From positions 135,355-199,354 of the forward strand of contig CAJJDO010000095.1 in NCBI GenBank assembly GCA_905183005.1: a stretch of 64,000 bases of DNA. Direction: 5' to 3'. A program made the position numbers and the translations under genes. This stretch comes from Paramecium pentaurelia (taxonomy: Eukaryota > Ciliophora > Oligohymenophorea > Peniculida > Parameciidae). Positions 1 to 13,000 of the stretch are shown one piece after another. The notes beneath the pieces were generated by a model, which worked only from the letters and a program-made list of their open reading frames with translations, was not told the origin of the DNA and did not search any database. The number at the start of each line of letters is the position of its first letter. The first letter of the stretch is position 1.

Positions 1-353
1 GATACTTAAATTATAATCTATGACTTAAGAACTGCAGTAAAATGGAGAGTCTTGGATGGACATAGTGGTTAAATTAATTGTCTAGAATTCGATCATACAG
101 GCAAACAGTTGGCAAGTTTTAGTGATACTGATTGGAAGATTAAAATTTGGAAAGTTGGATCAACAGGGTATAATAATTAATATATATATAAATTAGATTC
201 TTTGGAGCCATAATTGGAATACAAGGAAAACCAGCTAAAGATATGTCTGTTAGGTAATAACCTTTAGTTCATCCATAAATCTCATGGTCATAAGATGATA
301 ATAGAGTATTCTTAATGTCAAATGGATAATCAGTTGTACAATGTCAGCTTTGA
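1..353 (+). CDS. WD40-repeat protein, C-terminal end (WDR7/rabconnectin-3-beta-like)
   Basis: This is the 3' end of a gene that begins outside the window. Read from base 1 with TAA/TAG as Gln, it gives about 107 codons ending at TGA 351-353, after removal of a 29-nt GT..AG intron at 168-196. The sequence carries a WD40 blade: LDGHSGQ, then LEFDHTGKQLASFS, then KIKIWKV. It continues into a GFFGAI segment like the one after the last WD repeat of WDR7, whose known role is in regulating V-ATPase assembly together with DMXL proteins. The WDR7 assignment rests on the order of these motifs at the extreme C-terminus and is an inference; a generic WD40 protein is the alternative. It converges with the minus-strand SAXO-like gene. 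Confidence 0.65.
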
Positions 354-602
354 TGTAACAATAATTAACGTATTAGATATATATATATATATAATAAAAT
401 CTATTATTGTTCAATATTATTATTATTATTATGAATATTGATTCTTAATACATGGTACTTCTTTCATAACAAAATCTTTTTTTGTCATACTCATAAATTA
501 TTTCTCAAAAGCTGGAATATTTTAAATTGGCTATATTAAAAATTCCTATTGATTACTTCTTAAAAGTTCTTCATTTAATAACATTTTTCAGGTATTTTTA
601 AA

Positions 603-1771
603 TCATGTATTAATTTATTTTATGATTATCCTAAAAATAAATCTATTGTTGGAAAAGGTTTTCCATTTGGGGGTTTTTGACTCTCTAATAACATATTTAT
701 CAATTACAGTTGTGTCTACTTATTTTGGTGATCTAAATTCAGTACCATAAGTAGTTGATGAATTAAATTTTAATTCTGGTATTACAGTTTTATAATGACT
801 TTGTTTGAATTGTTCATGATGTAAATCTCCATAATCCATATAGAATTTCTAATTAATATTATATTTTACATTATATGAAGTCATAGGTGTTGATCCATAA
901 GTAGCTTAGTATTTTTATTTTTCAATAATATTATTTGGAAAAGCATCACACTATTTATAATCAGATCCCATTGTTGTTTTAAATTCATTTAAATCTAATG
1001 TATGATAACGACCAATAGAATCTAGATTCATTTTTAATTCTTAATCTTTCATTTGTGTTTGTTTGAACTCTTAATTATAATGAGATTTCCATGAGATATT
1101 AGGTTTAAATGGTTAATATTCGAATTTGCATTTACATTTTCCACATGGACATTAAACACAAATGCATTTTCCTATCTTTTATCATTTAATCATATACCTG
1201 CCAAATGCATAACAAAAGCTTAATAATCAGATAAATGTTATTCTACCATGCATTATATGTGATCATTATTATTTTCTTCAGATGATTACATTTACATTTA
1301 CATTTGATCTGTTTATTCTGTTAACATATTTTGATTTTAGGAATCCAGTTACTTATGCATATCTTATTAAGTATTCATATTAAACTCTGGGTCTTATTTT
1401 ATAGGTTAATTATTTTCAGATTCCAATCTTGGTAAAAATGATGATAATGATTAATGATGTTTTCTAGTAATATTAGACGTTGGAGTAGGGATTGGAGTAG
1501 GAATAGATTATTAATATTATTCTAATGGAATAGCTTAGTTACTGCATCCTTTAGTTCTTATCATAATTCTTTTGCCTGGCTTAGACAACTTGGAACTTGA
1601 TGAAGAAAATGTTTATCTGAATTATTGCATTTCTTTGTGCTTTTTTTGAAGAATGGTCTATCTTTCAATTTCACTTAGACGACGTTATTTATCAATGAAG
1701 GATTCCTTAACTTCAATTGAATAATGGCCTTGTTTTGGTTTAAGTTTTTAGATTATATGTTCAGGAATCAT
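603..1771 (-). CDS. SAXO-like (FAM154/MAP6-related) axonemal microtubule protein
   Basis: The ATG is at 1771 and the first exon is about 200 codons, low-complexity and Gln/Ser/Pro-rich, followed by a 26-nt intron at 1172-1197. After it comes the cysteine cluster CICVQCPCGKCKC, which resembles the N-terminal Cys motif of SAXO proteins. Repeated blocks of the TTMGSDY / ATYGSTP / TTYGTEF kind follow, like the Mn microtubule-binding modules. SAXO proteins bind and stabilise ciliary and basal-body microtubules. Without further splicing the frame stops at 603 (about 380 aa). An alternative 25-nt intron at 683-707 with an unusual GAG acceptor would extend the protein to a TGA at 491, so the 3' end is uncertain. 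Family assignment is from the motif pattern only. The start lies 53 bp from the divergent uS8 gene. Confidence 0.6.
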
Positions 1772-1824
1772 TGTTTTATTAATAAAAAAATTAAAATAAT
1801 CTTTTATTTCTTGATTTTTAAGCA
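1772..1824. promoter_or_regulatory. Shared 53-bp divergent promoter (SAXO-like / uS8)
   Basis: Only 53 bp separate the ATG of the SAXO-like gene (minus) from the ATG of the ribosomal protein gene (plus). The spacer is A/T only apart from a few bases, with runs of A and T. It must hold both 5' UTRs and both core promoters. No consensus element is recognisable by eye. Confidence 0.5.
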
Positions 1825-2273
1825 ATGGTGAAGATGAATGTTTTGAATGATTGTTTACGTTCAATCGTAAATGCTGAAAGGTTTAAAATGAATCGAATTA
1901 TGATTTTAGATAAGGAAGAAAGCAAGTATTAATCAGACCTACATCAAAATTGGTTGTGAAATTCTTATAAGTCATGTAAAGACATGGCTATATTGGAGAA
2001 TTTGAAATCGTTGATGATCATAGAAGTGGAAAAATAGTAGTTGAATTATTAGGTATTTGCATAAACTATAAAAAAATAGGTCGTATCAACAAATGTGGAG
2101 TCATCTCTCCTCGTTATGATGTTACTTTAGGAGAATTCGAAAGATGGGCAAATAACATTCTACCTGCTAGACAATTTGGATGTGTAGTATTGACTACTAA
2201 TGTTGGTATCCTCACCCATGAAGAAGCAAGATAAAGACATATAGGTGGTAAAATCCTTGGGTTCTTTTATTGA
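1825..2273 (+). CDS. RPS15A: 40S ribosomal protein uS8 (S15a/S22)
   Basis: Three exons encode 130 aa, the usual uS8 length. Introns are 1881-1909 (29 nt) and 2053-2079 (27 nt); removing both gives 393 nt including the TGA. The protein starts MVKMNVLNDCLRSIVNAE and contains HGYIGEFEIVDDHRSGKI, NKCGVISPRYDV and LPARQFGCVVLTT. It ends HIGGKILGFFY. These match the eukaryotic S15a family along the whole length. uS8 binds the central domain of 18S rRNA in the small subunit and is needed for its assembly. The first intron interrupts the N-terminal helix region and contains in-frame TGAs, so splicing is required. The gene is expressed divergently from the SAXO-like gene. Confidence 0.97.
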
Positions 2274-2480
2274 CACATTTGCATCAGTACATTATATATT
2301 TAATAAGTCTTCAATTAATAATAATAACATTCATTATCCTTTTTCTTTATGAAATAGATTACTATTTGTTAAATATATTTTCTACAATTAAAGAATCTCA
2401 AACATATTCATTCACTCTCTTCCTAGAATATTAATTAATTTTGTAGCTATCTTTTTTAAGTATCCAATAATTAATTTTCC

Positions 2481-3260
2481 TCATATCTCTTAACATTCTC
2501 TTTATTATACAATTTCTTTTTATAATTGTTCTCCTTTACATTCTTATTAAGCCAATAGATTATTCTTGAAATCTGCAAAATTATTTGTTAATTAAATCTC
2601 CTACTTTTCCGATCCCTTTATTGTCTCACTCAATTTATCTACCAATTATAAGACTAAAACTATTATATATCCTATATCATCAATTATACTAATAATACTT
2701 TATTTTTATCTTTATCCTTTTAATTATTTTATATAAATTTAATTTACTTAATTAATACATTTTCATTATATCTCTTATTGTTCCAATTGATTTAATAATC
2801 TATTTGATCTTCTTTTGTCTTAACATAGCACTTTAATTCAATAATACTTAATTTACACATCTCATATTTCATTTTATTATTTCTCTCAATACTATTTTTA
2901 TTAATTCAATTAATAAACTTAATTTTTAAAAAGTCTCCTTTAATTTTATATTCAATAACTATTTAATAAAAATAATATGTTAATTCTTTAATGAGTATAT
3001 TTATATACCTTTTTATTTTATAATAATTTATTAATTAAATTATTATAAAAATTATCTCTAAATTAATCTGTAACATTTTATTTATATACTATATCTGAAA
3101 TCCTATTTGGAATATTAAACTAATTAATATTTTCCATTAATTATCTTACTAAATATGAAATACGTCATTAATATTAATATTTCATAATCATTAAAAATCT
3201 CTATTATCATTTATAAAATTAAACTAATATTATATTAGCTAGTAGACAAAAATATTCCAT
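2481..3260 (-). pseudogene. Decayed minus-strand coding stretch, weakly trichocyst-matrix-like
   Basis: No intact gene fits between 2274 and 3397. On the minus strand, coding-like stretches in different frames are each broken by TGA (for example at 2481, 2630 and 2869 as read on the complement). One stretch (about 2683 down to 2481) has a coiled-coil look: VLQLVDKLSETI, then NNFADFKNNLLAQQE. This resembles the order seen in the intact trichocyst matrix protein at 14.9-16.1 kb (ILQLLSQLRQQL, then WAEFSTHLSNEH). The resemblance is weak and could be chance in AT-rich coiled-coil sequence. Bases 2274-2480 show nothing recognisable. Confidence 0.25.
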
Positions 3261-3397
3261 AAACTAAGAATGAGTTGCTGGATTATTAATTTCGTTTTAT
3301 TATTAATATCATTATCATATTAATTATTGACCATAAATAAATATATTGTATTGTGGTTCAGATATAAAAAAATGATTTTTTTGGACATCACAATATT

Positions 3398-4412
3398 ACT
3401 TATAATTAATTATTAAACTCTATCCATTTTATACCTTAAATTCAATTTAGTTAATTCTTTTTATCCTTATTATTAATTAAATTATTGATTAATGTTGACA
3501 ATTTTATTAACTTTATTTTTAGAGTTATCTTTTCAATAAGACTCAAAAATATATTGTCATAAAGATGAATATTACTATTTAGGATAATAATTGATACCTA
3601 TTTCCTTGTAAAATAAAAATGAATTAGAAATAAAGCTAGAATAAAATGAAGAGATTTTATAATAAATTGCAAATTTCTCAATCTCTAATTTAAATGATAA
3701 AAGGGAATTGGTTTTTAAATAATTTTAATAAAATTAATTAGAGTTAATTTTTTGGGATCAAGATCATTATTTATGTAAATATATTAATTTTAAGCTTAAT
3801 TTTGAAAACAATAATTTGATAAATTATGAAGAAATAATAAAAGATTAAATATCCTTCTAACTGCCATTATGTACAAAATTTCTAAATATGTATTAAATTG
3901 ATCAATAGATGTTTATTTTTTGTGAAGAAGAACTTTTTATCTAACTCTTTGTTTTAGATTAAATTAATAGTACTCGTTTCAATTTAACAATATCATCAAC
4001 TTCTAAAATAGATAAACAAAAAGATTGTCTTTTTTAATTATAATAATAATAATAATATATTTACTTAGCCTTTTTAAATTGTTAAGATTGGATTATTTAT
4101 GTAGTGAAAAATAATAATTTTGAAATATTTATTTATTCTAAATATTTAAATGACAAAATTTTAAAGTCATTCTCAATTTAAGAAGAAACTATTCTTTAAT
4201 TTGAGTATGATATTTATATAGTAAATTAGTATGATAAAATATGGTTTTCTAATAATTAATCACAATAAATCTTATTTTTTTTTAGTTAAGATCAATAATA
4301 AGTAATTTTTTTTGAAGGAGAAAATAAAATTGAGCTAAAGCATATTGGTTTAAATAATATTTTATTAATTACTAATTAATAAACTCCTAAATAAGTCTTA
4401 AAAATTGATGAT
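3398..4412. repeat. 1,015-bp direct repeat, copy 1
   Basis: As far as I can compare line by line, this segment is identical to 4414-5428 (offset 1,016). It ends directly at the single N at 4413. It contains the promoter-proximal region and the first 307 codons of the large membrane-protein gene annotated at 4508-8233. Confidence 0.95.
3492..4412 (+). pseudogene. Duplicated 5' fragment of the large membrane-protein gene
   Basis: ATG 3492 opens the same frame as ATG 4508: hydrophobic leader MLTILLTLFLEL, then the identical protein sequence. It runs without a stop to the N at 4413. Beyond the N the sequence restarts at the beginning of the repeat, out of frame, so this copy cannot make the full protein. 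If bases 3398-4413 or 4413-5428 are removed, one continuous gene results. The fragment is therefore most likely an assembly duplicate rather than a second gene. Confidence 0.8.
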
Positions 4413-4413
4413 N
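4413..4413. other. Assembly gap (single N)
   Basis: This is the only ambiguous base in the window. It sits exactly at the junction of the two copies of the 1,015-bp repeat, as expected where two overlapping contigs were joined end to end instead of merged. Confidence 0.95.
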
Positions 4414-5428
4414 ACTTATAATTAATTATTAAACTCTATCCATTTTATACCTTAAATTCAATTTAGTTAATTCTTTTTATCCTTATTATTAATTAAATTA
4501 TTGATTAATGTTGACAATTTTATTAACTTTATTTTTAGAGTTATCTTTTCAATAAGACTCAAAAATATATTGTCATAAAGATGAATATTACTATTTAGGA
4601 TAATAATTGATACCTATTTCCTTGTAAAATAAAAATGAATTAGAAATAAAGCTAGAATAAAATGAAGAGATTTTATAATAAATTGCAAATTTCTCAATCT
4701 CTAATTTAAATGATAAAAGGGAATTGGTTTTTAAATAATTTTAATAAAATTAATTAGAGTTAATTTTTTGGGATCAAGATCATTATTTATGTAAATATAT
4801 TAATTTTAAGCTTAATTTTGAAAACAATAATTTGATAAATTATGAAGAAATAATAAAAGATTAAATATCCTTCTAACTGCCATTATGTACAAAATTTCTA
4901 AATATGTATTAAATTGATCAATAGATGTTTATTTTTTGTGAAGAAGAACTTTTTATCTAACTCTTTGTTTTAGATTAAATTAATAGTACTCGTTTCAATT
5001 TAACAATATCATCAACTTCTAAAATAGATAAACAAAAAGATTGTCTTTTTTAATTATAATAATAATAATAATATATTTACTTAGCCTTTTTAAATTGTTA
5101 AGATTGGATTATTTATGTAGTGAAAAATAATAATTTTGAAATATTTATTTATTCTAAATATTTAAATGACAAAATTTTAAAGTCATTCTCAATTTAAGAA
5201 GAAACTATTCTTTAATTTGAGTATGATATTTATATAGTAAATTAGTATGATAAAATATGGTTTTCTAATAATTAATCACAATAAATCTTATTTTTTTTTA
5301 GTTAAGATCAATAATAAGTAATTTTTTTTGAAGGAGAAAATAAAATTGAGCTAAAGCATATTGGTTTAAATAATATTTTATTAATTACTAATTAATAAAC
5401 TCCTAAATAAGTCTTAAAAATTGATGAT
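4414..5428. repeat. 1,015-bp direct repeat, copy 2
   Basis: Second copy of the segment at 3398-4412. It starts immediately after the N and continues at its 3' end into unique sequence that keeps the large gene's reading frame open. Confidence 0.95.
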
Positions 5429-8233
5429 TCACTAATTATTAATTATGGTACTTATATAGAAGTTCTAGAAAGAATAGATTTTAAATATATTCTAAATTTT
5501 GCTATTGATTACTTAATAATTGAACTACTCAATTATCCATTTATTTATGGCTTTTATGAAAATTAAATAATTTTATTTAAAAAAAACATTCTTAATCCAC
5601 TTATATCATGTAATGAATTGATGAAATATAATTATATTTATTACACAACTAATCATTTGTTTAAAACTAATGTACTTTTTAAATCAGAAATCATTTCTGA
5701 AGAATCTTAAAATTAAAATTGTTAGATACTTAATGCTCAAGTTTATTTGAGAAATACAACCTTTTAATTAAAGATATACAAACAGTAGTCTACTGATAGT
5801 TGTGTATTTCCTAATATATTAGATTTTAACCAAAGTAATCTTAAATGCCAAATATAATAACTTCAACAAGAAAATAATTGTCAGAATCTTTATAATAGTA
5901 ATATCAGATGGTAAAAATTCAAATATAATAAAGAATTATATATTCTATTTTAAAAAAAATCTAATGTAAAATTATACTTAAAAAATTGTAATAACAATCT
6001 ATTGATGGAACTTGGAAGATATGAAAATTTTGAAGAAAAAAATATATATGAATTTAAAAATCAATTTCTTCTTATTTTTCAATAATAAACTAAGGTTTTA
6101 ATAATTTATTGTGAATCCATTAACTTTAATTAAACAATAATAGAATTTAAAGAACAAGTTATAGATATCTTTTATGAAAATTATTTCATTCACCTAATTA
6201 CAAGCTCCTGTAGTAGCTATATTATAATAAGTAAACATTCTTCACTTTTCTAAAATAATTAGTATTTATTAAGAGATGGAGTATGCATTAAAATGAAGTT
6301 TTTAAATGGTTATGCAAGTTATATTCATGATGGCTCAATAGTTATGATGAAGAATAATATTACTAATATAATGAAATTTCCAGATGCCTCTGTTGTTAAT
6401 ATATTTCAGATATATACTTTTTAAGTTACCTATATTATTCATCTAAGAAATTAGGATGGTGATCATTTAAGTAAATATATTTTTATAAATAACTAACTTA
6501 TAAAGTTATATGATATCCCAAAACTAAATTTCTAATTCACATCACCTTTGAATTATAAAACAACTAAATATCTTTTAGTTGTGGCTGCATATACAAATTC
6601 TGGTATTAATGTACTATTAGTTTATTATTGTAATAACAATTATTCAAATAGTTTGATTGATATTATTTAAGTAGATAACTTTAATTTTTATATGTCTGAT
6701 GAAGATTTATTAATTTATAATTTTAATTAAGAAATAAGAATGGTCAATATTAAATTTGATAAATATATTTGTGAAGTAAGTTTATTCACTGAATTTGTTA
6801 AAAAAATATCAATTCCTTTGATTTTGACTACAAAGTTTAATATCTCTCGAGATTATTTGTAAACATTAAATTTAAACTTTTATAATTTGATTAAAAATTT
6901 ATGGTATAAAGAATCTATGACAATACCTACTTTATTGGAGGTACAAGATTCAATATTCCCTTTAGACCCTAGATTGTATGTAAATGGACCTATTGATTAT
7001 ATTGTTGCTAATGATTTAATAATAATTGATCCAATTTAAAAGTAAGGGTAAATTTCAAAATTGAAATGTCAAAAACTCATAAATTAAATTTGTATTAATT
7101 ATAATGATTAGCACATTATATTTAATCCCTTTTCATAGTAAGAAATGATTACTCTAGCATTTGTAATTAATTAAGAAATTATAAACATAATAAAATATTA
7201 GAATTTTATATTCATTTTATATGAAGATAAATTTACTATTTAAATTTATAATACTCTTAAACAATATGAATATTATTTATAAATCCCTTAACAATGTTAA
7301 GGATTCACTCAAATGTAAATTTATCTTAATTTTTACATTCTATTATGTCCTTGGATGATTTATTTATATAAAATACATGATCATTCTATCGAGCCTTTTT
7401 CATAACTCTAAACACAATGTACCGATTGTGAAATTATGGAAATAACAAATGAAAATTTCACATTATTGTATATGTCAAGTAATAATTAGTAATCAGAAAT
7501 TTCTTTTATAACCATTTATGATGATATTTATCATGATTATTCAAATAGGACATAAATATAGATATTTGAATTTCTATAAGAAAATTCAGCTATCTTTATA
7601 ATCTAAAATATCACTTTTCTTAATAATAGTTATTATGAAATACTAGTTTTGAATTAGTAGATAGAAGGATTTTTGTATTATTTTTAAGCCTTTTTAGATA
7701 AAAGAGAAAGTATTGTAATTAAAAAAAAAGATTATGCTCTTATTAGGCATTTTAAGTATACAGAAAATTTAGAAAAGATATATTTTTTAGGTAATGATAT
7801 TATTCTAATTATTGTAAATGATTCTAATATTAATAATACAATTTAAATATATAATGTTTCTAATGCATTTAATCTAAAATATATAGATTATATTTTTAAT
7901 TTTTCAATTGATAATTCATCAAAAATATTACTTTACGATGATAAACATTTTATTATAGATTCAGAAATATAAAATGATTATTGTTATTATAATATATAAC
8001 CTTATAAATTAATGTTAAAAGAGTAAAAATAAGATAACATCATTGTAGAATTTAAAAATTCAGTATCATCATTAAAAATTTAAATAAGGAAGAAGGCATC
8101 TCTTTATGTTGATATAAATTACAATTTTGTTACTATTGTGATTGTATTTACAATATTAATCTGTTTTCTTTTAAAATTTTTCAATAGAAATAAGCATATA
8201 TCTTTGAAGAGATCAAAAGAAATAGAATTATGA
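4508..8233 (+). CDS. Large type I membrane protein with N-terminal signal and C-terminal TM
   Basis: A single intronless frame of 1,242 codons (1,241 aa) runs from ATG 4508 to TGA 8231-8233. The N-terminus is a short hydrophobic signal (MLTILLTLFLEL). The bulk is a long, Asn/Ile/Tyr-rich extracellular or lumenal region with scattered Cys and many potential N-glycosylation sites. Near the C-terminus there is one clear transmembrane segment (VTIVIVFTILICFLLKFF) followed by a short basic tail. I recognise no domain. It has the same overall plan as the genes at 24213-28566 and 43260-44678, so the three may belong to one ciliate-specific family, but I see no clear sequence alignment. The first 307 codons are duplicated upstream of the N. 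Confidence 0.85.
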
Positions 8234-8461
8234 CGATTATTCCAATTAATTAATAATGAGTAACATAAAAATTAAATATAATAATTATGAAATTTAATTT
8301 TTTAAAGTTTCAATACTTTCTTCATATATATATATATGTACAACTTTGGTATTGATTGAATATCGAAAAATCTGTATAATTATTTTCTAAGCTGTAAATT
8401 TATCAAAACTGTCTGTTCATTTATTTTGTTTTTGTAATATATATATATATATTTATATTAA

Positions 8462-9978
8462 ATGAGTAGTTAAGAGGAAGATAATCAATTTGATCAAGAA
8501 TATGAATAAAATAATTAAGAAATAGATGAATTCGAATAAAAGTACAAACAGAATCAGACATCTTCTGAGGATGAAGAACATTATTAACACAAAAGCCATT
8601 CTTAAAATAGTAAGGTTGAATAGTTGCCATAAATACAGTATTAATGATCATATTGCAGTAGACCATAAAATAAAATAGAAGCCATTTAAAAATAATTAGA
8701 ATTTTATAAGAAACAGCCTCCTAAGACATTGGCAGAAGAATGTGAGGATGTGATAAATTCAAAAAATGAAACATTAAAAGATAGAAAGATTAGGGAATTA
8801 GTATAGAAGAATAGACAATTATTGCTTAGTTATGAGAAGGAAAAGCAATCAAGAAAGAAACTTGAAGAATAAGTAAATAAGGCCTTAAAAGAAACTGATG
8901 AAGGAATTAAAGCATTGGATAAAAGTATTCCCAAGGCTCTAATTCCTAAAGCAGATCCATTGGCAAAAGCATTGAAAGGATCTGAATCATAGAAAGAGGA
9001 TATAGGAGTAGCTGATGATTTTAAGAATAAATTCAAAGAAGCAGATAAAAAAGTATAAGAATAGAGAGTAAAGTTATAATAATTGAAAACAGAATTAAAT
9101 AAAGCAATGAGGATTATATAAAGGGAAGTAGGTGAGAATGTAAATTTAGATCAATTATTAATGGATGAAAATGGATGGAAGGGTAGAGCTTAATAGATAG
9201 AAATTTTGAAATCAAAAGTGAAAGATTTAAATTCCAAATTAGGATCATCTTCTTAATATTCTGATGTCTCTTAAATGTCTAAACAATCTAAATAGGAATC
9301 AAAGAATAATACTGATAAATAATAATTTGAGTTATTAAAATCTTAATATGAAGCAGTAAAATAGGATAATGAGAATTTATAACAGAAAATAAAAGCAGTA
9401 TCAAGTAGGAGATAAATATTAGAGGATTAAATAAAAGAAGTAAAAGTAGAATATGAGAAGAATAAAAAGGTAATTTAAAGTGTATATCTATTTTAGATAT
9501 TATTAGAGAAGAGTGAGAATGATGATAAGTACATATTTGCATTGAAATCTGAATTAGATAAATTAAAGAAGAATTAACCATAATAAGAAACTAAAATAGT
9601 ATATAAACCAGCAGATGATGAGGAGACAAGAAAATTAAGATAAGAATTGAAGTATTGTAAAGAATAAATTGGTCATAATGAATAAATGATAAAAGAATTA
9701 ATAGCAGAAGTATATAATTTAAATAAATTTAGAAAGTCAATAGGAGTAAATAAGAATTACCTTAGTAATAATAATAATAAGAGAAAGTATAGACTAAACC
9801 AATTCAAACAGATGAGAGAGTAAAGAAATTGGAAGAAGAAATTAAAGTGTTAAAAAGAGAGAGGGATGAATTCTTTAAGACATTGACTAAGGATGTAGAA
9901 ACTTAGAAAATGATAAAAGATTTAACTATGTAAAATGTGAAATTACGAAATAAGATTGATGATTTAACTAAAAAATGA
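8462..9978 (+). CDS. Coiled-coil protein (possibly CCDC13-like)
   Basis: The predicted protein is 482 aa after removal of introns 8638-8658 (21 nt), 9470-9496 (27 nt) and 9746-9765 (20 nt). The acidic, Gln-rich N-terminus is followed by almost continuous heptad-like sequence: IRELVQKNRQLLLSYEKE, later KSKVKDLNSKL, later KKLEEEIKVLKRERDE. The block NLDQLLMDENGWKGRAQQIE resembles a conserved segment I associate with CCDC13, a centriolar-satellite/ciliary protein; this link is from memory of the pattern and should be tested. Intron 2 is a multiple of three and contains no TGA, so retention would only add nine residues. A run of five TAA codons codes for polyglutamine. Its stop lies 26 bp from the convergent P5B ATPase stop. 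Confidence 0.8.
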
Positions 9979-10004
9979 ATTCTGTTCTTTATTTATTAAT
10001 ATTT

Positions 10005-13000
10005 TCAAGAAACATTACTTGACATACTTGGTCTAACTCTAGACTTTTTTATTTATTTCTATTTATTAGGAAATACTCTCCTTATGAAATATTCATCTCC
10101 TAATAGCATTACCAATCCTACTATTATGGTTAAAATAAATTGCATAAAATTATAGGATCTACCATGTTATTCATTTGTATTATGTAATTTTAATACTTTG
10201 AATTGCCATTCTTAATAAGTGAAGAAGATCCATAAAGTAAAGAATAAACTTATGCATATAAACATTAACATAATTTTGTGAGTAATTATTTTCTATTTGA
10301 ATGGTCTTGAAGTATAAATAGCAATAACTGCCATAATAAAGTAGATTTACATACTTTTGAAAAGAGTAGTTTGAATTGTTCCTTCTTTTGAAAATTTACC
10401 ATTTATTACTGATGGTTCATTCTCCCATTCTAAACTATTCCAATATAAAAAATTAATAATCAAACCAATTGAGGCTATTAAGATTTAATAACTTAATACT
10501 GCTACATTCGAAATAGCCATCATACTTTCATTTGGAAGATCTTTTGTCAAAGTGATTGAAGGTTTAGAAAGGGATATTGACTTTAAATAAGGCAAAGAAC
10601 CCACATAATTGATAACAATATATTGTAAATCTCCAAAGTTTTATCCAAAAGCCATATTTATCATAGCTGCTGTGTATTTTATAACACTAGCTCCAACATA
10701 ATACTAAAATACTTCTAAAGCATTCTAGAGTGCACATCTTCCATCTAAAAGTATCTATCTTACACAATCAATACTATCATCTGAACTAGAATAAGGAGCT
10801 GAATAAGCAGCATCACTTTAAGCAAATGAGACACCAACATTTGCTTATTTGATAGCTGCACAATCATTAGCTCCATCTCCAATCATCAAAACCATTTTAT
10901 TTAATTGTTAAAGTTTTTCTATAACCATAGATTTTTGTTCAGGTCTCATTCTTGCAAAAACTCTTGCATTTAAACATATTGAAGCAAATAATTTATGATG
11001 AAGTTCATCATTACTTAATCCTTATATTTTTATTTATTCTACATTATCTATTGGTTCTTCAAATCCAGCAAAAGATTATTTACTGTGATTTTTTATTTCT
11101 TCTTTAGGTAATTGACCCCAAAAATAATCAAATGCCTTACCACTCATTGCAAAACAATGACTAGTACTAAGATTATCATTATCAGAAATAATTGATCTTT
11201 TGATATTCTAAGCAGTCAATAAATGTTAAACTAATTTATTCATTATCTATTAATGATCTAATGTTTATTCATTTACATCCTCAAAATCATCAATGAGTAT
11301 TTCAATTTCACTATTTTATTTTGATTGATTGTCATTCAAATTATCTTCAAAAACACCTATTTCATCTAAGGATAATTATTACTAATTAAATGATGAATAT
11401 AAATACTTCTTTTTCATTATAATCTAACAATAAGACTGGCTTACCATTAGGGATTATTCCACATTCTCTAGCACATTATACTGTAGTTAAAGGATTATCA
11501 CCTGAAATGATTTTTAGATCAACTTATGCATTATTTAATAAATTAATAACATATGGAGTATCATGTTTTAATTTGTTTTCCATTGCCAACAATCCAAAAA
11601 ACTAAATATCTTATTCACATTCTTATCTACTTGTATTCATTAATCTTTCACTTTCCTCTTAACTTATTTATTTATATCCAAATCCTAATATTCTAAGTCC
11701 TTTCATTGTCAATAAATTAAGGGTTTTCTTAAAATCAATAGGTATAGTATTTTGAATAGATAATTCTGCCATCTTTTCAGGCGAACCTTTAACAAAAACA
11801 TAATAATCATCTTTGTCTTTTACTATTACACTCATCCTTTATAAAGCTGATTCAAATTCATACAATTTAAGTACATCCAATACAATACCTTCTCTATTTA
11901 CAACTCTAGATTTAACATTTTAAGGAGGATGTTTTTCAAATTTAAAATCTGTAAATTTAAATAATTCTACATCAAGACTATCACCCATTAAATCACCTTC
12001 TATTTCATATGTTCCATGACAAGTAGCAAATAATTTAAATTCTAAACTATTTTTATAATTCACTTAATTTTTGGTTATGAATTTTCCAAATTTAGATTAA
12101 TTTCTTAATTAATATCCAAACATATCTATTCCTATTGTTGTCAATGTTCCTGTCTTATCAAAACAAACTGTATTGATCTTACCAGCAACAAGTGATTTAC
12201 TTGGATCTATACCAAAAATGCCTTTTTGTCTTAATCTAATTAATGAATATGTCTAACACATTGAAACAAAAATAGGTAAGGCTGGAGGTACTATCCATGT
12301 TAATGCATCCCAAAATCTTAAAAATATAATCATGAAACTAAATCCAACAGAAATCATTCTTGGTAGTAATGCAAAATAAACAATCAAAACACATATGGCT
12401 AAACAAATTAAATATTTTATTCCTTAACTGTAAAAAGGAAATGGCTAAACTTTTGGATATAAAACACTTCTAAATATCTACCCCTTAAAAGAGCTAAATC
12501 CTGTTCTTCCTACTATTGCAATAACATATTAATATGTAGGTCTTGCAAGTAAAACCTTTGTACCTTCATATAAACAATGTCTTTTATCAGCCATGAATGA
12601 AATTGGTTAATCCAAATCTTCTACTGGAATCTTTGGAATAGGAATTGATTCCCCTGTCAAAGAAGCTTCATTCATCAATAAATCTCCAGAAACTAAGACA
12701 CAATCACAAGGCAATATCATTTTATTCTCAATTGCAATTATATCTCCTGGTACTAAATCTTTACTATCAATCTTCTTAAATTGAATTCCTTATTAATAAA
12801 AGGGTTACTACCCTCTATAAACTTAAACTTAAGCTAAACTCTTTGCCATGTTTCTCAATTTATTGGCTGAATTCTAAAGTAGTAAAAAGTTTATTGTTGT
12901 AAATATCAATGAAACGGATATCATTATTATTGACAATATTGCCAAGTCTTTTAATATTATTCAATCATTACCTTCTAATACCCACAAAAAACATGACAAA

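Noticed and set aside
3398..5428. Transposable element or true tandem duplication
   Set aside because: There are no terminal inverted repeats, target-site duplication or transposase. The copies are identical and meet at an N, which fits an assembly overlap.
8421..9581. Minus-strand open frames in the standard code (8421-8666, 8830-9036, 9288-9581)
   Set aside because: They are antisense shadows of the coiled-coil gene, which has a continuous code-6 frame with canonical introns on the plus strand.
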